A stretch of DNA of 64,000 nucleotides from Arthrobacter sp. ISL-95 (GTDB taxonomy: Bacteria > Actinomycetota > Actinomycetes > Actinomycetales > Micrococcaceae), in NCBI RefSeq assembly GCF_018613695.1, contig NZ_JAGGPR010000003.1, forward strand, positions 520,372 through 584,371. Direction: 5' to 3'. Positions 40,936-49,804 of this stretch are shown here, piece by piece. Numbering within the stretch: position 1 is the first letter of the stretch; each line of letters opens with the position of its first letter. The notes beneath the pieces were generated by a model. That model saw nothing but the letters and a program-made list of their open reading frames with translations. It was not told the origin of the DNA and searched no databases. A program made the position numbers and the translations under genes.

Positions 40936-42003
40936 GTGCCCGCATTGATGGTCCACGCCCGCGAACTCCACCGGCTGGGCCCGGCCAACAACGATCGCCT
41001 CTCGGCAGTACGTGTGGCCCTAAGCGTGGCAGTACCCGGGCTGTTCCTCATTCTCATCGGCCGCCCTGACCTCATGATGTACGCCGTTTTCGGTGCGCTC
41101 ACCGGCATGTACGGCCGCAACGAAACACACCAGCTCAGGCTCAAGCACCAAGCCCAGGCTGCCCTGTTCCTGGTGGGCGGGCTGACTATCGGGGCGTTCC
41201 TTTCCCTCAACCACATCCAATCATGGTGGTTGGTCCTCGTGGCTACGCTGTTCGCCGGCGCCGGATCCCTGTATGCCGATGCCGTCCGCCTCAAACCCAT
41301 CGGACCTTTCTTCGGCATCCTCGCACTGGGCGCCTGCGCTTCGGTGCCCACCAGTGTTCCGTTCACGACGGCGGTGCTCATCGGTGCCGCGTCCGCCGCC
41401 TTCTCCCTGGTGGTGGGTTTCGGCGGCTGGTTCCGACGACGCACCTGGGTAGCTGGTGCCGGCCGCAACGTTCCCACCCTTCGCGGCCCGCGAAGTCGGG
41501 CCGCATTGGTCCACGCCGCACGCTACGCGCTCGCAGTGGGGGCCGCCGGGACCATCGGGGTCCTGAGCGGCAGCGGCCACCCGCACTGGGCCATGGCCGC
41601 AGCGGCCGTGCCCCTCGCAGGAGCCGACCTCCCAAGCCGCGTCCACCGGGGTATCCACCGGATTGTGGGGACGTTCCTCGGATTGGGGATAGTCGCCGTC
41701 GTGCTTTTTCCCGGTCCGCTATCGCCGCTTCAGTACTTCCCGGGCCAAACCGCGGTGGTGCTCGCTGTGCTGGTAGTGCTGTGCCAGTTCCCCACTGAGC
41801 TGTTCATGGCACGGCACTACGGGTGGGCCATGGTGTTCTTCACACCGGTCATCCTGCTGATTGCGCAACTGGCTTCACCCATGGATCCCGGGGTGCTGGT
41901 CATGGAGCGAGCCATTGAGACGTTCGTAGGAGCCGTGGTTGGCATTGCGGTAGCTGTCCTGGTGAGGTCACCGCGAAAGCAGATGGGTGCTCAACCGGGC
42001 TGA
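40936..42003 (+). CDS. FUSC-like (aromatic acid exporter type) membrane protein
   Basis: The 355-aa protein has two blocks of hydrophobic helices: residues about 20-145 (LSVAVPGLFLILIGRPDLMM, AALFLVGGLTIGAFLSL) and 190-345 (ALAVGAAGTIGVLSGSGHPH, WAMAAAAVPLAGADLP). The HRGIHRIVGTFLGLGIVAVV segment is the typical R-x-x-G-T-x-x-G motif of FUSC proteins, which are linked to export of aromatic acids or polyamines. A GTG 40936 start is preferred; TTG 40921 in frame is possible. It lacks the large cytoplasmic middle domain of some members. It is divergent from the SRPBCC gene by about 130 bp. Confidence 0.75.
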   Translation: MPALMVHARELHRLGPANNDRLSAVRVALSVAVPGLFLILIGRPDLMMYAVFGALTGMYGRNETHQLRLKHQAQAALFLVGGLTIGAFLSLNHIQSWWLVLVATLFAGAGSLYADAVRLKPIGPFFGILALGACASVPTSVPFTTAVLIGAASAAFSLVVGFGGWFRRRTWVAGAGRNVPTLRGPRSRAALVHAARYALAVGAAGTIGVLSGSGHPHWAMAAAAVPLAGADLPSRVHRGIHRIVGTFLGLGIVAVVLFPGPLSPLQYFPGQTAVVLAVLVVLCQFPTELFMARHYGWAMVFFTPVILLIAQLASPMDPGVLVMERAIETFVGAVVGIAVAVLVRSPRKQMGAQPG

Positions 42004-42015
42004 TTCGTTGGTGCG

Positions 42016-42447
42016 CTAGTTCGTCACTACAAGGATGTTGGGGTGGATTTTCGTCAAGCCGCTGGACTCCAGCTCCTTGGTGTCATAGCCATCGGAAACC
42101 AGAACAGCTGTTTTCTGTTCGGGACCACTGATTCTCAGCATCTCACCCTGGATGGAATCACTGCAGCCGCTATGCCAGAAGGATGGGTTCGCAGCTTCCA
42201 CGATCAGGCACGACGGGCGGCCCTGCTTGCCTTGTCCCAAGTAGTACTTGTTCCCGTTTGCCTCGGCAACCAGGAGCACCTTTTCCAAGGTGATTTCGTG
42301 AAGGTTGATGTCCTCAGGCAGAGTGTCCGCCTCGGTTGCTTCGCGTTCCAACGCCTTGAAGCCGGTATAGCTGGTTCCGGAACACCCGCCCAACAACACT
42401 CCGCCTACAACCATGGTCACTACGAATGCCTTTGATTTGTTCTTCAT
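42016..42447 (-). CDS. Lipoprotein, 143 aa
   Basis: The signal peptide MKNKSKAFVVTMVVGGVLL ends in lipobox LLGGC, giving a lipid-anchored protein. The mature part is a small mixed alpha/beta domain with two further Cys (RPSCLIV and HSGCSDS) that may form a disulfide. The segment YYLGQGKQGRPSCLIVEA, then W, then C resembles small actinobacterial surface lipoproteins, but I know no family. GGGAGC precedes ATG 42447. It converges with the FUSC-like gene, 12 bp apart. Confidence 0.75.
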   Translation of the reverse strand: MKNKSKAFVVTMVVGGVLLGGCSGTSYTGFKALEREATEADTLPEDINLHEITLEKVLLVAEANGNKYYLGQGKQGRPSCLIVEAANPSFWHSGCSDSIQGEMLRISGPEQKTAVLVSDGYDTKELESSGLTKIHPNILVVTN

Positions 42448-42534
42448 AGCGCTGCTCCCTCAGGCTCGAATGAAGTGTCATAGTAACCCGGCCCCCGCCA
42501 TGGGGCGTGGTCAAGTTACGGACAGTTTTCGTGG

Positions 42535-43314
42535 CTACGGTTCAAGGGGCCGACGAGGTGGGCCGGACGTGAGCTTGGCCGGAAGGACCCGGGCGAAGAA
42601 GCTGACCACTTTGTAGCGGCGCGTCGGAATGGAGACGCCCTTGCCCTTGGCGTTGTCCTCCAGCCCTTCGCGCACTACACGCTCGGCGGTCAGCCAAAGG
42701 AAGCGGGGAGCAACGGTTTTATCCATGCCCATGCGATCGTGGAATTCGGTGTGCGTGAAACCGGGACAAACCGCGGTAACCTGCACTCCTGATTTCGCGT
42801 AGCTGATGTTGGCCCACCGGCTGAAGGTTACCTGCCACGCTTTGGCTGCGGAGTAGGTGCCCCTGTTGGCGAACGCTGCCACGCTGGCCACGTTGATGAT
42901 CCGGCCCTTCCGGCGAGCCAGCATGACTTCAAGGGCAGCGTGGCTTAGCTCCATCGGCGTTTGCACGTGGAGTCGCAGGTGTCGTCGTTCCTCGTCCAGG
43001 TCATTTCGTTCAAAGGACTTCAACAGTCCTATTCCGGCATTGTTGACCAGCACATCCACAGGCCGCCCGGCATCCCGCAAGCGGTCCGCAACGGCTGAGA
43101 CCCCGACGTCGGTGGTCAGGTCCGCTGAAAGGACCTCCGCCGAGATACTGAAGTCGCGTTCAAGCTCCTCGGCTGTTTCTTTCAGGCGCTGTTCATCGCG
43201 GGCTACCAGGACCAGATGGTGCCCGGCTTCGGCGAGCTGGCGCGCGAATTCCGCGCCGAGCCCGGCTGTGGCCCCGGTGACGAGGGCTGTAAGTTCATTG
43301 GCGCGAGTGGTCAT
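42535..43314 (-). CDS. Short-chain dehydrogenase/reductase
   Basis: The 259-aa classical SDR has a cofactor loop TGATAGLGAEFARQLA, structural motif NNAGIG, catalytic Ser in INVASVAAF and Tyr/Lys in YSAAKAWQ, and PGFTHTEFHDRM after the active site. Arg at VLVARDEQRL after the second strand suggests NADP preference. The C-terminal tail is basic. The substrate is unknown. ATG 43314 lies 7 nt after TAGTCT on the minus strand, so it is probably leaderless. Confidence 0.88.
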   Translation of the reverse strand: MTTRANELTALVTGATAGLGAEFARQLAEAGHHLVLVARDEQRLKETAEELERDFSISAEVLSADLTTDVGVSAVADRLRDAGRPVDVLVNNAGIGLLKSFERNDLDEERRHLRLHVQTPMELSHAALEVMLARRKGRIINVASVAAFANRGTYSAAKAWQVTFSRWANISYAKSGVQVTAVCPGFTHTEFHDRMGMDKTVAPRFLWLTAERVVREGLEDNAKGKGVSIPTRRYKVVSFFARVLPAKLTSGPPRRPLEP

Positions 43315-43450
43315 GCGCCTAGACTAACCCCTCCCCTTTTCCGCGCCGAGATGGCATTTGATGGCAATGTTTCCAGGTGGGATTGTCATGAAGTGCAGTA
43401 CGGGCGCATAGGATGACTTTTGAAACGATGCAACGTCGCAAAGGATTCCC

Positions 43451-44761
43451 ATGGTCAGCAAAACCCCTTCCCCTCTTGATCCTGTTGTGGTCAACTCCAA
43501 CGGGGCCTGGTGTTGGTTCCAGGATGAGCGCGCACTGATCGACCCCGCCACCAACACGCTGCTGGTGGGCTCGGTGGCCGCCCCGGAAGGCCCGGGTGGT
43601 GCGGAACGCGGCGGCAACATCGAGATCACAACCGTGAATCTGGGCACGGGCAAGAGCCATGTCCACGTCCTCCATGAAAGGTTGGAGGCTGACGACCACA
43701 ATGCCCCGGCGCTCCTGATCCGGCCTGACGGACATTATGTTGCGATGTACGCGAAGCACAAGACGGACAACTACTCCCGTTGGCGCGTCTCCACCAAGCC
43801 GCACGACGCTTCCGGGTGGGAGCCCGAGCAGCACTTCGATTGGACGGAACTCGCCGACGGCCGCGGCGCCACGTACTCCAACCTTCACGCTCTAAGTGCC
43901 GAAGGCCGGGTCTACAATTTTGTCCGCGCCATCAACGACGACCCCACGCTGATGATCTCCGAGGACGACGGCGGCACCTGGAGTTACGGCGGCAAACTCT
44001 TCACCCGCCCCAAAATCGGCTACGTCAACGGGTACACCCGCTATGTCAGCAACGGCACGGACCGGATCGACCTCATCACCACGGACCACCACCCCCGCGA
44101 CTACAACAACAGCATTTACCACGGCTACCTCCAGGATGATGCCCTCCACGACGCCGAAGGCAACGTGGTCAGCAAGCCGGTCATCGGCTCTGCAGGCATC
44201 AACCAGACGGCCCTGACCACCGTCTTCAAAGCCGGAACAACCCTCGACGGCGACACCCTCGCCCACGGTTGGACTGCTGACCTGCGCCGGCAGGGCACCG
44301 AACTCGCCGCGATCGTCACCTGCCGGGCCAACGACGTGAACGGTCCGCTGCAGCGGGAGCAAAGGCTCGACGTCGATGATCACCGCCTGCTGTACGGGCG
44401 CTTCGATGGCGTGCGCTGGGAGCTTCATCCGCTCGCCGTCGCCGGTCCCGGCCTCCTGCCGCACGAGCAGGACTACACAGGGCTGGGGGCCGTGGACCCG
44501 AACAACCTGGACAGGGTTTACATCTCCGCACCTGTGGATCCGCGAACAGGTGAAACAACCCCGCACTATGAGATCTACCGGGGCCTCACTGCCGATTCCG
44601 GTGCCGGCTGGACGTGGGAAGCCATCACCGAGGGATCCGCTGTGGACAACCTGCGGCCCATGGTGGTGCCCGGCGATCCATCAGTTCACGCGGTGTGTTG
44701 GTTCCGGGGATCAATGATCTCCTCGCAGAGCTATTCCACAGAGGTAGTGCTGCTTCTTTAA
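43451..44761 (+). CDS. BNR-repeat protein, putative carbohydrate-active enzyme
   Basis: The 436-aa cytoplasmic protein (no signal peptide) is made of beta-propeller strands. ISEDDGGTWSYGG is a BNR/Asp-box, and NGAWCWFQDERALIDP and TDHHPRDYNNSIYHGYL are characteristic of the BNR_4 group, which includes ulvan-lyase-like (PL24/25) and related proteins. Catalysis is not assured, and without export it would act on imported oligosaccharides. AAAGGATTCCC precedes ATG 43451. It overlaps the convergent nrtR gene by 4 bp. Confidence 0.75.
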   Translation: MVSKTPSPLDPVVVNSNGAWCWFQDERALIDPATNTLLVGSVAAPEGPGGAERGGNIEITTVNLGTGKSHVHVLHERLEADDHNAPALLIRPDGHYVAMYAKHKTDNYSRWRVSTKPHDASGWEPEQHFDWTELADGRGATYSNLHALSAEGRVYNFVRAINDDPTLMISEDDGGTWSYGGKLFTRPKIGYVNGYTRYVSNGTDRIDLITTDHHPRDYNNSIYHGYLQDDALHDAEGNVVSKPVIGSAGINQTALTTVFKAGTTLDGDTLAHGWTADLRRQGTELAAIVTCRANDVNGPLQREQRLDVDDHRLLYGRFDGVRWELHPLAVAGPGLLPHEQDYTGLGAVDPNNLDRVYISAPVDPRTGETTPHYEIYRGLTADSGAGWTWEAITEGSAVDNLRPMVVPGDPSVHAVCWFRGSMISSQSYSTEVVLLL

Positions 44762-45516
44762 CGCGTGAGATGGGTGGTCGGTTTGGCCAGGGGCGGATGG
44801 ATGTGCCGATCAGTGGCCGCGAACAGCGCCGCTGGGGCACCACCGGTTGCGGCCCTCGCCTTCCGGCCTGTGTCTTTAAGGTGCGGCATCATCTTTCGGG
44901 TGAAGTTTCCAGCAGGCAAGGTGGTGTCCCACACGGCGTCATAGACGGTGCGAAGCTGGGTCAAGGTGAACTCGTCCGGCAGCAGGCGGGCGGCGAGGGT
45001 GGTGTATTCCATCTTGCCGGCCAGTCGCCCCAGACCGTCCTGCAGGATCTTGAGGTGATCGAAGGCCAGATCATTGCTGCGCAGGATGTGGTGGACCGGG
45101 TGCCACGCAGCACCTGCGGCGTCGGACCCTGCGGCAATCGCCGGCAGGACGGTCCCGTCGGTTTCGAGCAAAACGAGATGGGCCACGGAAACCACCCGCA
45201 TCCGTGGGTCCCTCTCCGGGCTGGTGTACGTGGCCAACTGCTCGATGTGCACCGGCAGGCTCCCTAGATCCAGCCCTGTCTCTTCTGCGAGCTCCCGCTT
45301 TGCTGCTTGTTCGGCAGACTCCTCAGGCCCGACGAAACCACCGGGCAGCGCCAGCGCACCCTTGAACGGATGTCCTCCCCGACGCACCAGCGCGACGTTC
45401 AACGTACCAGCGGACACCGCAAACACCACCAGGTCCGCAGTGAGGGCTATGGAAGGGTAATCCCCAGGCTCGTAGCTTTCGAGGAATTCCTTGGCCGACT
45501 TGGAATCCGACGTCAT
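44758..45516 (-). CDS. nrtR: NrtR, Nudix-related repressor of NAD metabolism
   Basis: The 252-aa protein has a Nudix-fold ligand domain (ALPGGFVGPEESAEQAAKRELAEETG; the Nudix box is present, split here by reading) and a C-terminal winged helix (DEFTLTQLRTVYDAVWDTTL, then RKMMPHLKDTGRK). NrtR binds ADP-ribose through the Nudix domain and represses NAD-cofactor genes. Its ATG overlaps the nadR stop by 4 bp, so it ends a pnuC-nadR-nrtR operon that it most likely controls itself through two palindromes at 47307-47361. The Nudix box looks intact, so residual hydrolase activity is possible. Confidence 0.9.
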   Translation of the reverse strand: MTSDSKSAKEFLESYEPGDYPSIALTADLVVFAVSAGTLNVALVRRGGHPFKGALALPGGFVGPEESAEQAAKRELAEETGLDLGSLPVHIEQLATYTSPERDPRMRVVSVAHLVLLETDGTVLPAIAAGSDAAGAAWHPVHHILRSNDLAFDHLKILQDGLGRLAGKMEYTTLAARLLPDEFTLTQLRTVYDAVWDTTLPAGNFTRKMMPHLKDTGRKARAATGGAPAALFAATDRHIHPPLAKPTTHLTR

Positions 45517-46622
45517 GCCGCCGCGCCTTCCAAAGCAGTTCGGGTTGCCCACGGGGGTGAAGTAAATCCGTTCCGCTGGGCAATTATCAGGTCAATTGTC
45601 TCAATTGCGGTCTTCAGGCGCCGATCATGGTCACCAGTAACCAGGATCCATGAATGCCCCTCCTCGGTGAGGGTTTCCTTGAACCACTCGGTCATGTCTG
45701 CCCTTCGGTGCTCGCCTTCACGCCAGCCATCATCTTCAAAAGCCACCCCTTCGTGATCGGTGATCAGGTACAAATCCCTGCGGGGCAGAACGTCTGCTGC
45801 ATGGTAGGAGCCAAAGCTTCCTTCACCGAGGTAGTAGCGCTCCCACAGGGTGGTCGCCAGCGAATCGGTGTCTGCAATCACCAGCGGGCAGGCATCCGCG
45901 GCGGCGTTTTCCATCTCGTTCTGCCGTGCGCCGATCACGCCGAAGTCGTCGGCAGTCCACACCATGTCTCGTATCCCGGCGTCGGGCGCCTCGGAGCGAA
46001 GACTGCGGAACTTCTCATAGGTGAACTGACGACCATACTCGGGGACGTCGGCGATCCCGGGAAACCTCGGCCTGTAGTGTTCGGTAAGCGCTGTGGTCAA
46101 AGTGGTGGTGCCAGTTGATTCGGCGCCTACCACGATGATTCGCGTTGCCAGTTCCTGGCGGGCGGGAGCGATGATGTACGGCCACGCGGCGCCGAGGTCC
46201 TCGCGGCACATTGTGCCGCTGATCGGGTAGGCATTCCGGGACGGGTCCACCAGCACGTGGTCTGCCCCGAACGCCGCAGCAAGCCGCACACCGTATTCCT
46301 CAGAACTGAACACAATATCGACCGACGTCACACCGCGGCTCTTCAAGGCCAGGCGCATCAGCTCGTTCTGTGCCTTCCAGATTTCGTCGGAGTGGTAATC
46401 CTCAGGGCAGTCGTTGCGCATTCCCATGATTTCCACCCCGTCAACACCATCGAATTCAGCGGCCAGCCATGTGACCCGCTCGTCAACAGTGATGGACTCA
46501 AAACGGCTGCCAAGTACCAGGACGGCGACTTTCCCGGACTGTGCAGCGGCAGTGGCTATCAGATGCGCATGGCCTGCGTGCGGCGGGTAGAACTTGCCGA
46601 TGACCATTGCTTGCTTGTACAT
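45513..46622 (-). CDS. nadR: Bifunctional NMN adenylyltransferase/ribosylnicotinamide kinase
   Basis: The 369-aa protein has an N-terminal nucleotidyltransferase domain with GKFYPPHAGHAHLI (HxGH motif) and ISGTMCRED (the ISxTxxR-like end). A C-terminal kinase domain has a Walker-A-like GAESTGTTTLTTAL, where Gly-Lys is replaced by Gly-Thr in the P-loop, then EYGRQFTYEK and a lid with Arg. It phosphorylates nicotinamide riboside and adenylates NMN to NAD. The helix-turn-helix of enteric NadR is absent. AGGAG six bases before ATG 46622 fixes the start, 2 bp after the pnuC stop. Confidence 0.92.
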   Translation of the reverse strand: MYKQAMVIGKFYPPHAGHAHLIATAAAQSGKVAVLVLGSRFESITVDERVTWLAAEFDGVDGVEIMGMRNDCPEDYHSDEIWKAQNELMRLALKSRGVTSVDIVFSSEEYGVRLAAAFGADHVLVDPSRNAYPISGTMCREDLGAAWPYIIAPARQELATRIIVVGAESTGTTTLTTALTEHYRPRFPGIADVPEYGRQFTYEKFRSLRSEAPDAGIRDMVWTADDFGVIGARQNEMENAAADACPLVIADTDSLATTLWERYYLGEGSFGSYHAADVLPRRDLYLITDHEGVAFEDDGWREGEHRRADMTEWFKETLTEEGHSWILVTGDHDRRLKTAIETIDLIIAQRNGFTSPPWATRTALEGAAA

Positions 46623-46623
46623 C

Positions 46624-47286
46624 TCAGACTCCTGCCTTGATGGCTTCGGAGGTGACCGGCGTTGAAGCGCTTCGGGTGCGCTTCCAGTCGATGAGTCCAT
46701 AGATGCAGAGAGCCAGGAACCCGATGTAGAGGATGGCGGTCAACGTCAGTCCGCGGCTGAAGTAGAGCGGGATGGAGACCACATCGATGAAGATCCACAC
46801 GTACCAGTGCTGGAAAATCTTCTTGGCCTGCCCGTAAGTGGCCACTAGGGATGCAGTCAGCACGAAAGCGTCCGGCCAGGGAACCTGGGAATCGGTTCCG
46901 TGGGTGAGGACCATCGCCACTACTGCAGTGCCGATAGCAGTGGCCCCCAGGCCGAGGAACACCTCTTTGCGGCTCGCATCGCGGATGGGGAGGTCGTTGC
47001 GGCTCTGGGTGTCAGCCCTGCCCCGGATCCAGTTGCACCAACCATAGACGGCGACGACGGCGAAAATGACCTGCAGGACGGCTTCACCGTAGAGGCCGGC
47101 TCCCAGGAACAGGACCGTGAACGCGATGTTGTTCAGGATACCGATGGGCCAGTTCCACAGCTTCTGCTTGGCAACTCCATAGACACAGGCGGCGCCGGTG
47201 ACGAAACCAATGATTTCGATCCAGCTCACAGGGCTGCCGAAGAGGTTGGGAATCGCTGCGGAGTTCATCCAGTCGAGCAGTACCAT
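46624..47286 (-). CDS. pnuC: Nicotinamide riboside transporter PnuC
   Basis: The 220-aa PnuC family protein has seven hydrophobic segments. Hallmarks are GAACVYGVAKQKLWNWPIG, then AFTVLFLGAGLYGEAVLQ, VYGWCNWIRG (W-x-x-W substrate region) and QHWYVWIFIDVVSIPLYF. It lets nicotinamide riboside enter by facilitated diffusion, trapped by NadR kinase. ATG 47286 is chosen because AAGGA is eight bases away; two ATGs lie 6 and 9 nt upstream. It is the first gene of the NrtR operon, with TTGTCA-17-TATAGT promoter elements between the operator boxes. Confidence 0.93.
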   Translation of the reverse strand: MVLLDWMNSAAIPNLFGSPVSWIEIIGFVTGAACVYGVAKQKLWNWPIGILNNIAFTVLFLGAGLYGEAVLQVIFAVVAVYGWCNWIRGRADTQSRNDLPIRDASRKEVFLGLGATAIGTAVVAMVLTHGTDSQVPWPDAFVLTASLVATYGQAKKIFQHWYVWIFIDVVSIPLYFSRGLTLTAILYIGFLALCIYGLIDWKRTRSASTPVTSEAIKAGV

Positions 47287-47306
47287 CGTCATCATCCTTC
47301 AAGTCG

Positions 47307-47361
47307 TTATTATCAAGCTGACAATAATGACTATAGCGGGTTATCGTCACTCTGACAATAA
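47307..47361 (-). promoter_or_regulatory. Promoter with two NrtR-like 21-bp boxes
   Basis: Box 1 (47341-47361) reads TTATCGTCA-N3-TGACAATAA; box 2 (47307-47327) reads TTATTATCA-N3-TGACAATAA. Both are near-perfect palindromes with the same spacing and identical right arms. On the minus strand the promoter is TTGTCA (47358-47353) and TATAGT (47335-47330), 17 bp apart. Box 1 therefore covers -35 and spacer, and box 2 the start of the transcript. Confidence 0.85.
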
Positions 47362-47375
47362 CCCGTCGGAACAGC

Positions 47376-49217
47376 CTAGGCGAACTTAGCCAAGGGATTC
47401 TCCAAGCGACCCGCCATCTGAAGCCCGCCGGAGGGATCCGAGATGTCCAGCATTTGCTGGTTGTTCCTGAGCTGCAGGCGGTTGAGGCAGGACAACTCAA
47501 AGTCCGGCGCAAACAGATCATGCATGGCGAACTGGCCAGCAAGCTCCGCGTGACGTTGCTGGTATTCCCGGAGCACGGCGGCAGCAGTCCCCCAGAACTC
47601 GTCCTCGCGCAGCGTCCCGTCCTCCACAAGGATTGCCCCCAGGAAGCGGAAGATGCAGTCGAACACATCGGTGAAGATGGCCAGGACCATTTCCTCGGCC
47701 GGGATCTCCGCCTTCACGCGCGAGACTTCCTCGGGAAGTTCCAGCCGGTCCCCCATGACCACGATTTCCTCGGCAATGTCCTTCATAATCGCGCGGACAG
47801 GCACGCCGTCCTCGAGGATCAGGATGACGTTTTCGCCGTGCGGCATGAACGCGAGCTCGTACTCGTAGAGGCAGTGGACCAAGGGGACAAGGTAGGCCTC
47901 GAAGTAGCGGCGAAGCCATTCAGTGGGCGCCAGGCCGGACAGCTGAATCAGTGATGACACCACCGATTCCCCGGTAGCGTCCACGTGCAACAGCGATGCC
48001 ATGGTGGCCAGCTGCTGCCCATCCTTGAGCAACGGCAGCGGGCTTTCCCTCCACAGGGCCGAGAGCATCTTCCTGTACGGGGAACCCTTAGCCGAAGCAG
48101 CCTCATAGTACTGGTTGTGGTAGCCGATTGCCGCGGTTTCACGGATCATGGCCAGGCCCCGGTTTTGGAGCTCCCTGTCATTGCCGATCAGTTCCTGCAG
48201 CCAGTCATTAATGGCCGGTGTTGCCTTCATGTATTGCGGTGACAGGCCTCGCATGAAGCCCATGTTCAGCACGGACATTGCCGTTTTGACGTAAGCCTTC
48301 TCCGGGTAATCGGTGTTGAAGAACGTACGGATGGATTGCTGTGCCTGGTACGAATCCTCGCCGGTGCCAAGGTTCACGATGTGGCGCTGGGCGATTTCTG
48401 CCGCGAACGTCACCGTGAGCTTGTTCTCCCACTGCCAGGGGTGGACCGGCATAAGGAGGTATTCCTGGGGATCCAGGCCGGACGCGGAGAGCTCCGCGTT
48501 GAACCAGGCAAGAGTGGCCGGGCCCAGTTCGGCCTCGAAGTGCGTCCGGTAATCAAGCCCTGCACTTGAGGTGAACACTGCCTTGCTGCGGTGGACGGCG
48601 ATCCACTGCAGCTTCACGGTTGCGCCGGTTTCCGGTGCGAACGCGTGGTAGTCCGCGATCCCGAATCCAAGCCGTCCATTGTTGGCCACGAAGCACGGGT
48701 GCCCTTCAGTCATGCTGTGCTCAATGGCTTGGAAGTCAGCGGCGCGGTCAGTACCGCCGGTGATGCCCGCTGCCAATTGCGCCGAGCTGAAGGGCTTGCC
48801 CTGCTTGTAGGCGTGGCTGGCCAGCGTGCTGCCGATTTCTTCGAGGTACACGGGCAGCATTTCCTGGCGGATGGCCAGTGCCTCGTGGAATTCGGCAATG
48901 AAGTCCAGGGCGTCCACCGGCAACTCCTGGCCCTCCCGCAGCCGAACAATTGATTCCGCGGAGACAGACCAGTGCTCAAGCTGCAAAAGCCGGGCGCGGA
49001 AGCGGTATTCAGTAGCGTCGTCATCGCTGACCACCTTGTAAAGTCCGACGCCGCCGCCCTCCTCGCGGATTAGCTCCGGTACCAGGATGCGCTCGTGCGA
49101 GAACTCGGCGATCGCCTTACGGACGAGGTGCCGGTTGGCTATGGCCCAGCGTTCCGGGGTCAGATGGGATACGGAATCAGCAGCCGCAGTGGTCACGGCA
49201 TGGGCGGTGGTGGTCAC
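47376..49217 (-). CDS. desD: NIS siderophore synthetase (DesD-like, IucA/IucC family)
   Basis: The 613-aa IucA/IucC ligase has GKPFSSAQLAAGITGGTDRA near residue 120, HPCFVANNGRLGFG (ATP/substrate site), LMPVHPWQWENKL and MPHGENVILILEDG in the C-terminal domain. In desferrioxamine synthesis DesD joins and cyclises N-hydroxy-N-succinyl-cadaverine units using ATP. Being the only NIS enzyme in an operon with decarboxylase, monooxygenase and acyltransferase supports a desferrioxamine/bisucaberin-type product over aerobactin, which needs two. ATG 49217 overlaps desC by 4 bp. No receptor or exporter gene is in the window. Confidence 0.88.
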   Translation of the reverse strand: MTTTAHAVTTAAADSVSHLTPERWAIANRHLVRKAIAEFSHERILVPELIREEGGGVGLYKVVSDDDATEYRFRARLLQLEHWSVSAESIVRLREGQELPVDALDFIAEFHEALAIRQEMLPVYLEEIGSTLASHAYKQGKPFSSAQLAAGITGGTDRAADFQAIEHSMTEGHPCFVANNGRLGFGIADYHAFAPETGATVKLQWIAVHRSKAVFTSSAGLDYRTHFEAELGPATLAWFNAELSASGLDPQEYLLMPVHPWQWENKLTVTFAAEIAQRHIVNLGTGEDSYQAQQSIRTFFNTDYPEKAYVKTAMSVLNMGFMRGLSPQYMKATPAINDWLQELIGNDRELQNRGLAMIRETAAIGYHNQYYEAASAKGSPYRKMLSALWRESPLPLLKDGQQLATMASLLHVDATGESVVSSLIQLSGLAPTEWLRRYFEAYLVPLVHCLYEYELAFMPHGENVILILEDGVPVRAIMKDIAEEIVVMGDRLELPEEVSRVKAEIPAEEMVLAIFTDVFDCIFRFLGAILVEDGTLREDEFWGTAAAVLREYQQRHAELAGQFAMHDLFAPDFELSCLNRLQLRNNQQMLDISDPSGGLQMAGRLENPLAKFA

Positions 49218-49804
49218 AGGGATTCTCCTCTGGTTGCCGCAGCGGGCGCGGCCAGAATCAGGGTCAGGGTGGCGAGGAAATCCTCGCGGGTGCAGAAGCT
49301 CAGCAGGCCTTGCTTCTGGTCTTCGGCGGGGTCGACGGCGGGAAGGGTCACCACGCCGTGCGGCCGGAAGCCCACCTTTTCATTCAGGACATGGATCTTG
49401 TGATTGCGGGCGTCAGGTTCGACCACCACCCGCCGCGTTGCCGGGTCGGCGAACAGTTCGGCCATCACAAACTGCATCACTGCGGTGGTGAAACCGGGCT
49501 GGGGCTCTCCGGTGGGCGGTGACACCAGAAGGTGCATGCCAACATCACCTTCTTGGACCTCGTAGACGTCCGCCAACGGCGAGGACTCCGGCCGGTACCG
49601 CTCCATCAGGAAGGCGGGGTCGCCGTCGTCAAGCCCCAAAAACGCTTGGTGGTGGCCCGATTCGGCAATTTTCGAGTACTCCTCCACAACGTCCTGCTCG
49701 GTGGCCGAAACCATGCCCCAGAACCGCGCATACTCTTGGCTGACCCAGCTGTGGAGGACAGGTGCGTCCGCTACGGGGTCGACGGGCCGGAACGTGAAGC
49801 TCAT
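49214..49804 (-). CDS. desC: Siderophore acyltransferase (DesC-like, IucB/GNAT)
   Basis: The 196-aa protein belongs to the IucB-type GNAT group: VLHSWVSQEYARFWGM, LMERYRPESSPLADVY and HLLVSPPTGEPQPGF, then VVVEPDARNHKIHVLNEKVG and FRPHGVVTLP, are typical of siderophore N-acyltransferases. It should transfer succinyl or acetyl from CoA to N-hydroxycadaverine. It has 4-bp overlaps with both the monooxygenase gene upstream and the synthetase downstream, so it is tightly coupled. The acyl group cannot be read from sequence. Confidence 0.88.
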   Translation of the reverse strand: MSFTFRPVDPVADAPVLHSWVSQEYARFWGMVSATEQDVVEEYSKIAESGHHQAFLGLDDGDPAFLMERYRPESSPLADVYEVQEGDVGMHLLVSPPTGEPQPGFTTAVMQFVMAELFADPATRRVVVEPDARNHKIHVLNEKVGFRPHGVVTLPAVDPAEDQKQGLLSFCTREDFLATLTLILAAPAAATRGESL

